A DNA stretch of 38,961 nt. It comes from Polyangium jinanense (lineage in GTDB: Bacteria > Myxococcota > Polyangia > Polyangiales > Polyangiaceae). Below the pieces are notes generated by a model. That model saw only the letters and a program-made list of their open reading frames with translations, ran no database searches and was not told the DNA's origin. Every line of letters starts with the position of its first letter. The first letter of the stretch is position 1. The position numbers and the translations under genes were made by a program. Shown in pieces: positions 16,187 to 24,928 of the stretch. Location of the stretch: NCBI RefSeq assembly GCF_028435365.1, contig NZ_JAGTJJ010000016.1, positions 152,707-191,667 of the forward strand, given 5' to 3'.

Positions 16187-17328
16187 AGCTCGCGTTCCTC
16201 TGCCCCGACCTCGTCGACGCGCCCCACGGCGGCATCCCCACCGTGAGCCGCCAGATCCTCCGCCAGCTCGAACGTATCGCCGCGGAGCGCCGCGTCCCTC
16301 TCGAATACGACGTCTGGGCCCTGCACGACGCGCCCCACGACGCGCGCGACGTCGCCCGCGAAGTCGGCCTTCAAAAACCCCCGCAATGCTTCCTCTCCTT
16401 CGGCGGCTCTCGCCTCGGCATGCTCGCCGCCGCCGCGCGCGAGCGCTCGGATGCCGACCTCGTCTTCACGACCCACATCGGCCTCGGCCCCGTCGCGCGC
16501 CTCCTTCGCGCTCGAAATGTCCCCGTGGTGCAGTTCCTCCACGGCGTCGAATGCTGGCGCCCCTTGCCCGCCCACCAGCGCGTCGGTATCTGGGGCACCA
16601 ATCTTTTGATCAGCAACAGCGCCTTTACGCTCGGCCGCTTCCTCGACTGGAACCCCGAACATCGATCGACCCCGAGCAAGGTCTGCTGGCTTGGTCTCTC
16701 CAATGATCGCGCCACCCGTGACATCGCGCCTCCGCCGGAAGACGCCGGCCTCTCCGCCCTGATCGTCGGCCGCATCCACCCCGAGGAGCGCTACAAGGGC
16801 CACGCCGAGCTCATCTCGATCTGGAACCACGTCCGCCGCCAGTGCCCCGGCGCGCGCCTCGACATCGTCGGCGACGGCGCCGCGCGCCCCGCGTACGAGG
16901 CCCAAGCCAAACGCCTCGGCCTCCTCGAGAACGGCGCCGTCCGCTTCTGGGGCCGCATCCCCGACGACGAGCTCCGCGCCCTCTACCAGCGCACCACCGT
17001 CTTCGCCATGCCGAGCCGCGGCGAGGGCTTTGGCCTCGTCTACCTCGAGGCCAACGCCGCGGGCGTCCCGTGCATCGGCTCGCTCGACGACGCCGCGCGC
17101 GAGGTCATCGTCGACGGCGAGACCGGCCTCTCCGTGCGGTACGGCGATCACGAGGGCCTCGCGCGTGCCCTCGTCGAGCTCTTCAGCGACGCCGCCTTCC
17201 GCACCCGCCTCGGCCGCGCCGCCCGCGCGCGTGTCCTCGCCTCGTTCACCGAGGACCATTTCGGCGCGCGCATCTGGGACGCCCTCGCCGAGCTCCACCC
17301 CCGCGCCTTCGCGGCAAGCACCGTATGA
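16183..17328 (+). CDS. Glycosyltransferase family 4
   Basis: 381 residues; ATG 16183 overlaps the upstream stop. GT-B fold with an N-terminal Rossmann domain (KLAFLCPDLVDAPHGGIPTV, the GG loop that binds the donor diphosphate) and a C-terminal domain with SALIVGRIHPEERYKGHAEL, LDIVGDGAARPAYEAQA, VRFWGRIPDDELRALYQRTT and the E-x7-E motif in PSRGEGFGLVYLEANAAGVP. This is a retaining sugar transferase of the repeat-unit assembly line. The donor is unknown. It is followed by the flippase with another ATGA overlap. Confidence 0.92.
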   Translation: MKLAFLCPDLVDAPHGGIPTVSRQILRQLERIAAERRVPLEYDVWALHDAPHDARDVAREVGLQKPPQCFLSFGGSRLGMLAAAARERSDADLVFTTHIGLGPVARLLRARNVPVVQFLHGVECWRPLPAHQRVGIWGTNLLISNSAFTLGRFLDWNPEHRSTPSKVCWLGLSNDRATRDIAPPPEDAGLSALIVGRIHPEERYKGHAELISIWNHVRRQCPGARLDIVGDGAARPAYEAQAKRLGLLENGAVRFWGRIPDDELRALYQRTTVFAMPSRGEGFGLVYLEANAAGVPCIGSLDDAAREVIVDGETGLSVRYGDHEGLARALVELFSDAAFRTRLGRAARARVLASFTEDHFGARIWDALAELHPRAFAASTV

Positions 17329-18911
17329 GCGCCGGGCAGGCCGAGCAACCGACCGAACGATTGGGCGCGCCCGGCATGGCCGAGCGCGTCCTTCGTGGCG
17401 TCGCCGCGATGAGCGTCGTCGCGATCGTCGGTTATGTCGGCCAGTTCGTCGTCGTCCCCATCGGCATGCACGCCTGGGGCCCTGCGCGTTATGGCGAATG
17501 GACCTCGCTCTCGGCCCTCGTCGCGTTCCTGACGATGACCGACCTCGGCGTCCAGTCGCATGTCGTCAATCGCATGTGCGCGCATCACGCGCGCGGCGAT
17601 CACGACCTCTTCCTCGCCGACCTCCACAGCGCCCTGCGCCTGCAAGGCCCGCTCGCGATCGGCATCTGGGTCCTCGCCGCGCTCGTCACCGCGGTCTTGC
17701 CGCTCGAAACGTGGCTCGGCATCACCACCGCGACGCACCTCGAGACGTACCTCACGCTCGCGCTCCTCGGCATCGAGCTCCTCATCGGCGTCCCACTCGG
17801 CGCCGTCCGCGGCACCTACCGCGCCACCGGCCAGCTCGTCCGCGCCGCTTATCTCACGGCCATCAAGCGCGCCGTCGAGATGGCCTTGCCCGCCGCGCTC
17901 ATGCTCGCGGGCGCGCGGTTTCCCACGGTCGCGCTCGCCCGTGTCGTCTGGGCCCTCGTGCTCGACGCGTACGTCCTGCGCGACCTCCACCGCCAGAACC
18001 CCTGGTTCCGCCTCACGCCCCTCGGCGGCGATCGTGCGACGGGCCTGCGCATGCTCGCGCCCGGCGCGCTCTTCTTGCTCGCGGGCCTCGGCGAGTTCCT
18101 CGCCAACCAGGGCAACCTCCTCGTCGTCCAGTCCGTCATCGGCGGCGAGGAGGTCTCTCGTTTCGCGACCCACCGCAACATCGCGAACATGGGCCGCATG
18201 CTCTCGATCCAGTTCACGACCGTCGTCTGGCCCGAGCTCACCGCGCTCGACGCCCTCGGCGATCCTTCGCGCCTCGTCCGCGCGCATCGCACCACGGCCA
18301 AGCTCTCGGGCTTCGTCATTGGCCTCGCGCTCCTCGGCTTCTTGCCCCTCGCCGAGCCGGTTTACTCCGCGTGGACGCTCAAAAAACTCTCGCTCGACCT
18401 TCCCACGCTCGGGATGCTCGTCACGCAGGCCATCCTCTGGGGGTTCTGGGGCGTCGGCTCCACCGCGCTCCTCGCGACGAACCGCCAGGGCCGCGTCGCG
18501 GTCCTGCTCACGGCGAACGCGGCGCTCGTGTTCGTCCTGTCCGTCCTCTTCGTCCCGCGCTTCGGCATTCGGGGCGTCGCGGCGGCCGCGCTCCTCGCGG
18601 ATCTCGCCCTCGCGGCCTGGATCGTCCCGCGCGCGGCCTGCCAGGCGCTCGGCGACCGGTTCGGCGGCTACGCCCGTGAAATCCTGGGCGCGCTCGGCCT
18701 CGGCTTGCTCGTCCCGGCCGCGGCCTCGGCCGGCCTTTGGTTTTTCCTCCCCGAGGGCCTCGTCCGGGCCATCGTCGTGCCGCCCGTGTTCGGCGCCCTC
18801 GCGCTCACGCTCTTCTGGATCGCGCTCGCCCCCGAGGAGCGCGAAACTGCCCGGGGGATCGCCGGGAACATCCGTCGAAAGCTCGGCGGCACGCGGGGAG
18901 ATGCCGCATGA
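17325..18911 (+). CDS. Polysaccharide flippase (Wzx/MATE-type membrane protein)
   Basis: 528 residues, ATG 17325 overlapping the upstream stop. About 12-14 hydrophobic segments are visible, e.g. AAMSVVAIVGYVGQFVVVPI, LAIGIWVLAALVTAVL, GALFLLAGLGEFLANQGNLL, FVIGLALLGFLPLAEPVY and EILGALGLGLLVPAAASAGL. The first helix is followed by GMHAWGPARYGEWTSLSALV, matching the GxxxYGxW/F signature near the N-terminus of the Wzx/RfbX family. It would carry the lipid-linked repeat unit across the inner membrane for the polymerase encoded downstream. Length is slightly above the usual 420-500 residues because of a short cytoplasmic N-terminus. The stop overlaps a 12-codon reading frame that leads into the next gene. 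Confidence 0.88.
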   Translation: MSAGQAEQPTERLGAPGMAERVLRGVAAMSVVAIVGYVGQFVVVPIGMHAWGPARYGEWTSLSALVAFLTMTDLGVQSHVVNRMCAHHARGDHDLFLADLHSALRLQGPLAIGIWVLAALVTAVLPLETWLGITTATHLETYLTLALLGIELLIGVPLGAVRGTYRATGQLVRAAYLTAIKRAVEMALPAALMLAGARFPTVALARVVWALVLDAYVLRDLHRQNPWFRLTPLGGDRATGLRMLAPGALFLLAGLGEFLANQGNLLVVQSVIGGEEVSRFATHRNIANMGRMLSIQFTTVVWPELTALDALGDPSRLVRAHRTTAKLSGFVIGLALLGFLPLAEPVYSAWTLKKLSLDLPTLGMLVTQAILWGFWGVGSTALLATNRQGRVAVLLTANAALVFVLSVLFVPRFGIRGVAAAALLADLALAAWIVPRAACQALGDRFGGYAREILGALGLGLLVPAAASAGLWFFLPEGLVRAIVVPPVFGALALTLFWIALAPEERETARGIAGNIRRKLGGTRGDAA

Positions 18912-18946
18912 TCCTGACCTGCGACACGAAGGACAAAGCCTCATGA
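18908..18946 (+). other. 12-codon bridging ORF between flippase and SDR genes
   Basis: ATG at 18908 overlaps the flippase stop (ATGA), and its own TGA (18944-18946) overlaps the next gene's ATG (18943), again as ATGA. The encoded peptide is MILTCDTKDKAS. It probably maintains translational coupling across a 31-bp gap rather than making a functional product. Confidence 0.4.
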
Positions 18947-19929
18947 AAGACAAACACATCCTCGTGACGGGAGGCTTCGGCTTCCTCGGCAGCCATCTCG
19001 TCGAGCGCCTGCTCGCGGACGAAGACGCGCGTGTCCACGTCGTCGACAACCTCAGCACGAGCCCCCTCGATCACGAGGCCTACGTGCGCCGCGTGAACGA
19101 CCCGCGCCTCACATACGACATCCTCTCCATCGAGGACTATTTCGCGCGCGGCTCGTTCGCGCCTTTCGCCGAGATCTACCACCTCGCCTCGGTCGTCGGC
19201 CCTGTCGGCGTCCTCGGGCATGCCGGCAAGATCACGAAGAGCATCACGGACGACACCTACCGCGTCATCGACATCGCGAACCGCTCTGGTGCGCGCCTCT
19301 GCGACGTCTCCACGAGCGAGATCTACGGCGGCGGCCGCGATGGGTACTGCTCCGAGAACGACAACAAGATCATCACGCCCAAGGTCTCGGTCCGCCTCGA
19401 GTACGCCGTGGCCAAGCTCGCGTGCGAGATCGCGCTCGTCAACACGTGCAAGGTCTCGGACCTCTTCGCCGTGATCATCCGCCCCTTCAACATCGCGGGG
19501 CCGCGCCAGTCGGGCAAGGGCGGGTTCGTCTTGCCGCGCTTCATCAAGCAATGCCTCGCGGGCGAGCCGCTCACGGTCTACGGCGACGGCAGCATGATCC
19601 GCGCCTTCACGCACGTCGTCGACGTCGCCGAGGGCATCGTCCGGGCCTTGCGCCTCGGCCGTCGCGGCGAGGCCTACAACATCGGCAACCCGCAGAACAA
19701 GATCAGCATCCGCGACCTCGCCGAGCGCACCGTGCGCATCACCGCCTCCGAGAGCCGCATCGATTACGTCGACCCGAAGGCCCTCTTCGGCCCACTCTTC
19801 GAGGAGGCGAACGACAAGTATCCGGACGCCGACAAGGCCATGGGCGAGCTCGGCTGGCGTCCTCGTTTCGACCTCGACACCGTCATTCGCGACAGCGTGG
19901 AGTACATTCGTGCGGGGCGCCTCGACTGA
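18943..19929 (+). CDS. NAD-dependent epimerase/dehydratase (extended SDR)
   Basis: 328 residues. N-terminal NAD-binding loop LVTGGFGFLGSHLVERLL, then VVDNLSTSP, active-site STSEIYGGGRDGYC, catalytic Tyr-x3-Lys in LEYAVAKLACE, the RPFNIAGPRQSGKGGFVLPR substrate segment, YGDGSMIRAFTHVVDVAEGI and YNIGNPQNKISIRDLAE. It belongs with the UDP-glucose epimerase / dTDP-glucose dehydratase group, but the residues do not settle the substrate. It is the third sugar-nucleotide SDR of the operon and could supply an epimerised or 4-keto sugar, or possibly process the Gmd product. Starts at ATG 18943, overlapping the short bridging frame; two bases separate it from the GT2 gene. Confidence 0.85.
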   Translation: MKDKHILVTGGFGFLGSHLVERLLADEDARVHVVDNLSTSPLDHEAYVRRVNDPRLTYDILSIEDYFARGSFAPFAEIYHLASVVGPVGVLGHAGKITKSITDDTYRVIDIANRSGARLCDVSTSEIYGGGRDGYCSENDNKIITPKVSVRLEYAVAKLACEIALVNTCKVSDLFAVIIRPFNIAGPRQSGKGGFVLPRFIKQCLAGEPLTVYGDGSMIRAFTHVVDVAEGIVRALRLGRRGEAYNIGNPQNKISIRDLAERTVRITASESRIDYVDPKALFGPLFEEANDKYPDADKAMGELGWRPRFDLDTVIRDSVEYIRAGRLD

Positions 19930-19930
19930 A

Positions 19931-20920
19931 ATGCCCTCGCCGCCGAAGCTTTCACCGAGGCCGCCCGTTCGAGAGGGAGACGTGCGCCCGCGCGTCTCCG
20001 TCGTCATGCCGACGTACAAGCGCGCGCGCCTCCTCGGCGCCACGTTGCGCTCGATCCTCGCCCAAACGTACGGCGATTTCGAGCTCCTCGTCCGCGACGA
20101 CGGCCCGGGCGGCGACGGCACCGAGGAGGCCGTGCGCGAGGCCGCGGCCGGCGATCCGCGCGTCAAATACCACCACAACCCCAAAAACCTGCGCATGCCG
20201 GCGAACCTCAACGCCGGCATCGAGGACGCCGCCTCCGAGCTCATCGCGGTTTGCCACGACCACGACCTCTACCACCCCGACTTCCTCGCCGAGCTCGTGC
20301 GCCTGCTCGACCGCCACCCGCGCGCGCTCTTCGCGCACACGGGCCTCGAAATGGTCGACCAGGACGACCGCCCCCTCGGCGCCGTGCACGTCGGCCCCTG
20401 GCCCGAGCTCACGCGCGGCCGCGTCTGGCTCGACTTCATGCTCCGGAGCTTCAGCTCCCCGGTCTGCGCGTTGACCCTCGTCCGGCGCGAGGCGCACGAG
20501 CGGTACGGCCTCTACGACCCTACCTTCGGCTTCATCGCCGACGTCGAGATGTGGATGCGCCTCTGCGAACACGGCGACGTCGCGTATGCCGCGCGCCCCC
20601 TCGTCCGCGTGCGCAATCGCGAGGACGGCCACGACGTCGACGTCAATCCCTGGCCGATCCACGCCTTCTCCTTCGCCATTCACCGCAAATACGTCCCGCG
20701 CCACTTCCAGGGCCCCCTGCGCCTCGTCAAGGAGGCCGCGCTCGCGCTCCGCGCCGACAAGCAGGTCCTCCACGAGGTCGGCTCGCGCCTCCGTCACGGA
20801 AAACCCATCGGCCTCGGCGCCTCGCTCGGCCCCCTCCGCGAAAGCGCGGGCCCGCTCTCCCGTGCCCTTTTGCCCCTCGTGGGCCCGCTCGAATCCCTTC
20901 TTTCGGAGAAACGCTCGTGA
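19931..20920 (+). CDS. Glycosyltransferase family 2
   Basis: 329 residues from ATG 19931. GT-A fold: RVSVVMPTYKRARLLGATLR, SILAQTYGDFELLVRDDGPG (donor-binding Asp), HNPKNLRMPANLNAGIEDA and a metal-binding region HDHDLYHPDFLAELVRLL in place of the usual DxD, then FGFIADVEMWMRLCEHGDVA containing the catalytic-base ED-like DVEMW. Inverting transfer of a sugar to the growing repeat unit is expected; donor unknown. The C-terminal ~90 residues (from the HAFSFAIHRKYVPRHFQGPL region) are Arg/Leu-rich helices that may sit at the membrane. The stop overlaps the methyltransferase GTG start. Confidence 0.9.
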   Translation: MPSPPKLSPRPPVREGDVRPRVSVVMPTYKRARLLGATLRSILAQTYGDFELLVRDDGPGGDGTEEAVREAAAGDPRVKYHHNPKNLRMPANLNAGIEDAASELIAVCHDHDLYHPDFLAELVRLLDRHPRALFAHTGLEMVDQDDRPLGAVHVGPWPELTRGRVWLDFMLRSFSSPVCALTLVRREAHERYGLYDPTFGFIADVEMWMRLCEHGDVAYAARPLVRVRNREDGHDVDVNPWPIHAFSFAIHRKYVPRHFQGPLRLVKEAALALRADKQVLHEVGSRLRHGKPIGLGASLGPLRESAGPLSRALLPLVGPLESLLSEKRS

Positions 20921-21729
20921 AGACCTCGCTCCTCGTCGGCCAGAGCCCCCTCGGCATGATTCCGCGCATCCTCGACGAGATCGAGGGCACGCGGATCCTC
21001 GACGTCGGCTGCGGCGTCGGCGTCTATGGCTTCATGCTCCGGCACCGCTGGCAGGACACGCCGATCGGCTTTCGCCAGGTCCGCGATTACGACCGCCGCG
21101 ACCCGCGCCTCGACGAACCCGAGCTCCTCAGCGGCTGCGACCTCACGGTCCACAACCTCCGCCGCACCGCCCATCACCGGAGCTACGACGAGCTCGTCCT
21201 CGCCAGCGCCGACGCCCTCCCCTACCCCGACGATTACGTCGACACCCTCCTCTGCATCGAGGTCCTCGAACACCTCGACAAACCCGCGGCACTGCGCGCC
21301 CTCCGCGATTTCGAGCGCATCGCCCGAAAGCGCATCGTCATCACCGTCCCGCGCGAATCGCTCGACCCGCACACGGGCCACGACGAGCGCGCCTTCTTGC
21401 GCCTCGACACCCCCGACGCCGACGTCCAGGCCTGGACCTTCGCCGAGACGCACCGCTCCGCCTTCAGCCCGGCCGAGCTCCGCTCGCTCGGCTTTCGTTG
21501 CGGCCGCAAGGTCGAGCCGGGCCCGCGCGCGCCGCTCCAGCTCGCGATGGCCCTCTGGCAGACCTACGGCCCGCCCGGCGGCCAGCTCCTCGCCGTGAAG
21601 GACCTCGACAAACCCGAGCGCAAGAGCTCCGGCGCCCTCCCCCAGGCGCCCACGATCACCGAGGGATTCCCCGATTACCGGCCCGCGGAGCGCCGCCCCG
21701 CGCATACCCCTGCCGCCGAGATCGGCTGA
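20917..21729 (+). CDS. Class I SAM-dependent methyltransferase
   Basis: 270 residues; GTG 20917 overlaps the GT2 stop (GTGA) and is preceded by a CGGAGAA ribosome-binding site. Methyltransf_11-type Rossmann fold: motif I RILDVGCGVGVYGFML, a DALPYPDDYVDTLLCIEVLE stretch with the post-motif HLDKPAALRALRDFERIARK, and a strand KRIVITVPRE. It is likely to O-methylate a sugar of the glycan or cap the chain, but protein or lipid substrates cannot be excluded. The Pro/Ala-rich C-terminal 60 residues appear disordered. Confidence 0.88.
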   Translation: MKTSLLVGQSPLGMIPRILDEIEGTRILDVGCGVGVYGFMLRHRWQDTPIGFRQVRDYDRRDPRLDEPELLSGCDLTVHNLRRTAHHRSYDELVLASADALPYPDDYVDTLLCIEVLEHLDKPAALRALRDFERIARKRIVITVPRESLDPHTGHDERAFLRLDTPDADVQAWTFAETHRSAFSPAELRSLGFRCGRKVEPGPRAPLQLAMALWQTYGPPGGQLLAVKDLDKPERKSSGALPQAPTITEGFPDYRPAERRPAHTPAAEIG

Positions 21730-21741
21730 ACCGCACGGCGC

Positions 21742-23208
21742 ATGGACGCGACGCTTGAAAGGCCCTTCACGCCCGCCACGGGCGCCCGCGCGGGAGGTCT
21801 CCTCGACCGTCGTTACGGCCCGCTCGTCCCCCATGCGCTGCTCGTGTTCATCGGCTTCGTCACGCTCTGGCTCGCCGAAGAGCCCGCCACCACGCTCTAC
21901 GTCACCGGCGCCGCCGTCTGCGTCGCCTATCCGTGGATCATTTTCCTCGAGATTCGACGCGCGCCGCTCGGCTTGAGCCCGATCTCCTTTTATTTCGGCT
22001 GGAACATCATGTCCCTCGGCCTCGCGGCCATCCACCACGCGAACAAGCTCGCCGAGGGCCTTCCGATTCGCTTCAGCGTCCAGAAGATCTATCCGGACGA
22101 GCTTGCCGCGGGGTATGTCATGTACCTCGTCGGCGCGTTCGGCCTCCACGCGGGGCTCCAGCTCATACGCCCGATCCCTGAACCCGGAGAGCGCCCGCCG
22201 CCCATGGGCTCAGGCTTTTTGGCCCTCTGGTCGCTCGGCGTCTTCATGCGATTCATCGGCCCCATCATCGACGTCGGCGGGTTCGGCGCCTTCAGCGGCC
22301 TCGTGCAATGGGGTTCGCTCGCGGCGCTCACCGGCTTCGTCGCGCACCAAGGCGCAAACCACCGGCGCGCCTCCTTCTGGATCCTCTTCACCCTCGGCAC
22401 GGTCGTCGAATTCATCGTCAACCTGCGCGCGGGCTCGAAGGCGTTCCTCATGTTCAGCTTCCTCCCCGCCGGCATCCTCTTCACCCGCCAGCGCCCCTTG
22501 CGCCGCTGGCTTCCGGTCCTCGGCATTGCGCTCAGCGTCTTTTACCTCGGCGTCGTCGCGCCCGTCGTCTCCGCCGCCCGCCAGGCGGACGCGGTCGCCG
22601 GGGAAAACCAGAGCGACCGCATCGTCCGCACCTACACGCAAGGCGATTATGGGGAGGGCGACGGCATCGAGGAGCAGACCGCCGCCTTCTTCGATCGCTC
22701 CTTCGAGCCCATCCCCGCGTCCTTCCTCTATGGCGAGGTCGAGCGGCATGGCCTCCGCTGGGGCGACACCTTCGATTACCTCGCCTACGCCTTCGTCCCC
22801 CGCCTCTTCTGGCCCGACAAACCGACCGTCTCCCGCGGCGGCTGGTTCTACTATTACATCGGCGCCGCCCGCAGCGAGGCCGAGGCCACGACCTCGGTCG
22901 CGCAGACCGCTGCCGGCGAGCTTTACTGGAACTTCGGTTTCCCCGGTGCCCTCTTCGGCATGGGCGTGATTGGCGCCTTGTTTGGCTTCCTCTGGCGGCT
23001 CACGACGCCGTTTCCCGAACAGGACCCCATCCGCCTCGTGCTTTACATCGCCCTCTGCTTCAACATGATCGACATGGCCGAGGCGGGCACCACCCTCGTC
23101 AACATCGTGTTCCGCGCCCTCGTCCTCGTCCCCTCGATGCTCCTCCTCGACCGCGCGGCGCGAAAGCGCGCGGAGGCCGCCCCCTCGGAGGCACGAGCCC
23201 TATCATGA
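21742..23208 (+). CDS. Wzy-like O-antigen/exopolysaccharide polymerase
   Basis: 488 residues, polytopic with about 11-12 hydrophobic segments (LLVFIGFVTLWLAEE, YVMYLVGAFGLHAGLQLI, FLALWSLGVFMRFIGPII, WLPVLGIALSVFYLGVVAPV, GALFGMGVIGALFGFLWRLT). A large extracytoplasmic loop between about residues 270 and 385 carries charged and aromatic residues (SDRIVRTYTQGDYGEGDGIE, FVPRLFWPDKPTVSRGGWFY). Polymerases of this class are poorly conserved and are recognised by topology and context: immediately downstream of a flippase and glycosyltransferases, upstream of another transferase. It would polymerise flipped repeat units in the periplasm. It could instead be an oligosaccharide repeat-unit ligase. 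Confidence 0.75.
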   Translation: MDATLERPFTPATGARAGGLLDRRYGPLVPHALLVFIGFVTLWLAEEPATTLYVTGAAVCVAYPWIIFLEIRRAPLGLSPISFYFGWNIMSLGLAAIHHANKLAEGLPIRFSVQKIYPDELAAGYVMYLVGAFGLHAGLQLIRPIPEPGERPPPMGSGFLALWSLGVFMRFIGPIIDVGGFGAFSGLVQWGSLAALTGFVAHQGANHRRASFWILFTLGTVVEFIVNLRAGSKAFLMFSFLPAGILFTRQRPLRRWLPVLGIALSVFYLGVVAPVVSAARQADAVAGENQSDRIVRTYTQGDYGEGDGIEEQTAAFFDRSFEPIPASFLYGEVERHGLRWGDTFDYLAYAFVPRLFWPDKPTVSRGGWFYYYIGAARSEAEATTSVAQTAAGELYWNFGFPGALFGMGVIGALFGFLWRLTTPFPEQDPIRLVLYIALCFNMIDMAEAGTTLVNIVFRALVLVPSMLLLDRAARKRAEAAPSEARALS

Positions 23209-24152
23209 TCCCCGCCGCCCTCTCCCGCCTCGCCCACGCCTTGCCGCCGGTTTGTCACGCGCGATTGCCGCGCAACGGCCTCGGCAACATGCTCCTCGTC
23301 TGGGCGCGCGCCGCGGCGTTCGCCGAGCTCAATGGATTGCCCCTCGTCACCACGGGCTTCGGGGCCGTGCGCCTCGGCCCGTGGCTCCGCGGCGAGCGCC
23401 AGAAGCGCATTTACGTCGCCGATTTCCTCCCGCCCCACCCGGCGCGCCTCGCGCATGCGACCACGCTCGCGCTCACGGGCAACGTCGTCCGCGAGCCCCG
23501 GGTGGCGCGCCTCCCCGAAGGCCCCGCTCCCAAGGGCACCGTTTACGTCTACGACGCCCTCCCCGACTTCTTCATGAGCTTCGCCGAGCACCGCGATTTC
23601 CTGCGCCGGCGCCTCCTCGCGATGCTCGCGCCCGCGCGCCGGAGGGCCCTCGACGCGGCCGAGGCTCCGTTCATCGGCGTCCACGTCCGCGGCGGCGATT
23701 TTGGCCCCCTCGCGCCGGGGCACGACCTCTCCCGCTCCCTCGGCCCCACGCCGCTCTCCCATTTCATGCGGCTCATCGAGGGCATTCGCGCGATCGTCGG
23801 CGAGCCCGTCCCCGTCACCGTCTTCTCCGATTCGAGCGACCGCGAGCTCGCCCCCTTGCTCGCATTGCCGCGGACCACGCGCGCCCCCGAGCGCCCGGCC
23901 ATCGTCGACCTCCTCTTGCTCGCGCGGAGCCGCGTCATCATTCCCTCCGCGTGGAGCACCTTCAGCATGTGGTCCGCTTTCCTCTCCGACGCCCCCGTCC
24001 TGCTCCATCCCATGGAGCACGAACACCTCCGCTCGATCCGCCCCGCCTCCCTCAATCGCCGCTTCTACGAGGGCACCGTCCCCCAAAACATCGCCGATTG
24101 GCCCTCGCTCCTCCGTGAAAACCTCGCCGCCTTGAAAACGAGGACCCCATGA
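23205..24152 (+). CDS. Glycosyltransferase, family 11 (fucosyltransferase)-like
   Basis: 315 residues, ATG 23205 overlapping the polymerase stop. The sequence starts with a GLGNMLLVWARAAAFAELNG segment, similar to the GxGNQxFqya start of alpha-1,2-fucosyltransferases. The donor motif FIGVHVRGGDFGPL (about residues 157-170; HxRxGD/E type) and the later PVTVFSDSSDRELAPLL and SAWSTFSMWSAFLSDAPVLL match motifs II-III of GT11 and related GDP-fucose transferases. GDP-fucose would fit the gmd gene at the head of the operon. The call is by motif only; other GT-B enzymes using GDP-sugars are possible. It overlaps the DUF268 gene by four bases. Confidence 0.7.
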   Translation: MIPAALSRLAHALPPVCHARLPRNGLGNMLLVWARAAAFAELNGLPLVTTGFGAVRLGPWLRGERQKRIYVADFLPPHPARLAHATTLALTGNVVREPRVARLPEGPAPKGTVYVYDALPDFFMSFAEHRDFLRRRLLAMLAPARRRALDAAEAPFIGVHVRGGDFGPLAPGHDLSRSLGPTPLSHFMRLIEGIRAIVGEPVPVTVFSDSSDRELAPLLALPRTTRAPERPAIVDLLLLARSRVIIPSAWSTFSMWSAFLSDAPVLLHPMEHEHLRSIRPASLNRRFYEGTVPQNIADWPSLLRENLAALKTRTP

Positions 24153-24928
24153 GCGGCCTCCGAACGCGCCTCCAGCAAGCCGCGCGCCTCGTCGGCCTCG
24201 ATCCCGCGGCGCTCCGCGACCTCACCCGCGGCCTCCCGCGGTTTGCCCGCGACGCCCGCGCTTATCACGCGGCGCACGGCGGCCGCGGCCCCTTCCCGCT
24301 GAAACCCTCCTCGCTCTATCCGATCGTCACCGACTGGCGGGAGAGCGCCGGCCTCGCGAGTGGCCATTACTTTCACCAGGACCTCTGGGCCGCGCGAAAG
24401 CTCCACGCCCGCCGCCCCGCGCGCCACGTCGACGTCGGCTCGCGCATCGACGGCTTCATCGCGCACCTGCTCGTCTTCATGCCCGTCGAGGTCGTCGACA
24501 TCCGCCCCCTCGAAAGCAAGCTCGAAGGCCTCACCTTCGTGCAGAGCGACGCCACCACGCTCGATCGATTCCCCTCGGGCAGCGTCGAATCCCTCTCCAG
24601 CCTCCACGCCGTCGAGCATTTTGGCCTCGGCCGTTATGGCGACCCGATCGATCCCGACGGCTGGCAAAAAGCGATGCGCTCGCTCGCGCGGATCCTCGCC
24701 CCGGGCGGCCGCCTTTACTTCTCGGTCCCCATGGGCCGAGAGCGCCTCGTCTTCAACGCGCACCGCATCTTCTCGCCGCGCACGGTCCTCGACACGTTCA
24801 CCTCAACCGGCCTCTCGCTCGTCTCGTTCTCGGCCGTCGACGACGCCGGCGACCTCGTCGAGCATGCGGACCCTGCCCATTTCGAGTCCGCGCACCACGC
24901 GTGTGGCCTCTTCGAGCTCGGCCGATGA
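24149..24928 (+). CDS. DUF268 family protein (methyltransferase-like fold)
   Basis: 259 residues, ATGA overlap on both sides. The DUF268 signature is clear: HYFHQDLWAARKLH, HVDVGSRIDGFIAHLLVFMP, VVDIRPLESKLEGLTFVQSD, ESLSSLHAVEHFGLGRYGDP, GGRLYFSVPMGRERLVFNAH and RIFSPRTVLDTF. Its layout resembles SAM-dependent methyltransferases (DVGSR as motif I, SSLHAVEH as the post-catalytic strand). The family is found in bacterial surface-polysaccharide clusters and a sugar-methylating role is plausible, but activity has not been assigned as far as I know. Confidence 0.88.
   Translation: MSGLRTRLQQAARLVGLDPAALRDLTRGLPRFARDARAYHAAHGGRGPFPLKPSSLYPIVTDWRESAGLASGHYFHQDLWAARKLHARRPARHVDVGSRIDGFIAHLLVFMPVEVVDIRPLESKLEGLTFVQSDATTLDRFPSGSVESLSSLHAVEHFGLGRYGDPIDPDGWQKAMRSLARILAPGGRLYFSVPMGRERLVFNAHRIFSPRTVLDTFTSTGLSLVSFSAVDDAGDLVEHADPAHFESAHHACGLFELGR

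Noticed and set aside
17148..19058. 636-codon minus-strand ORF
   Set aside because: Antisense shadow of the flippase gene; repetitive Arg/Glu/Asp composition and no start signals.
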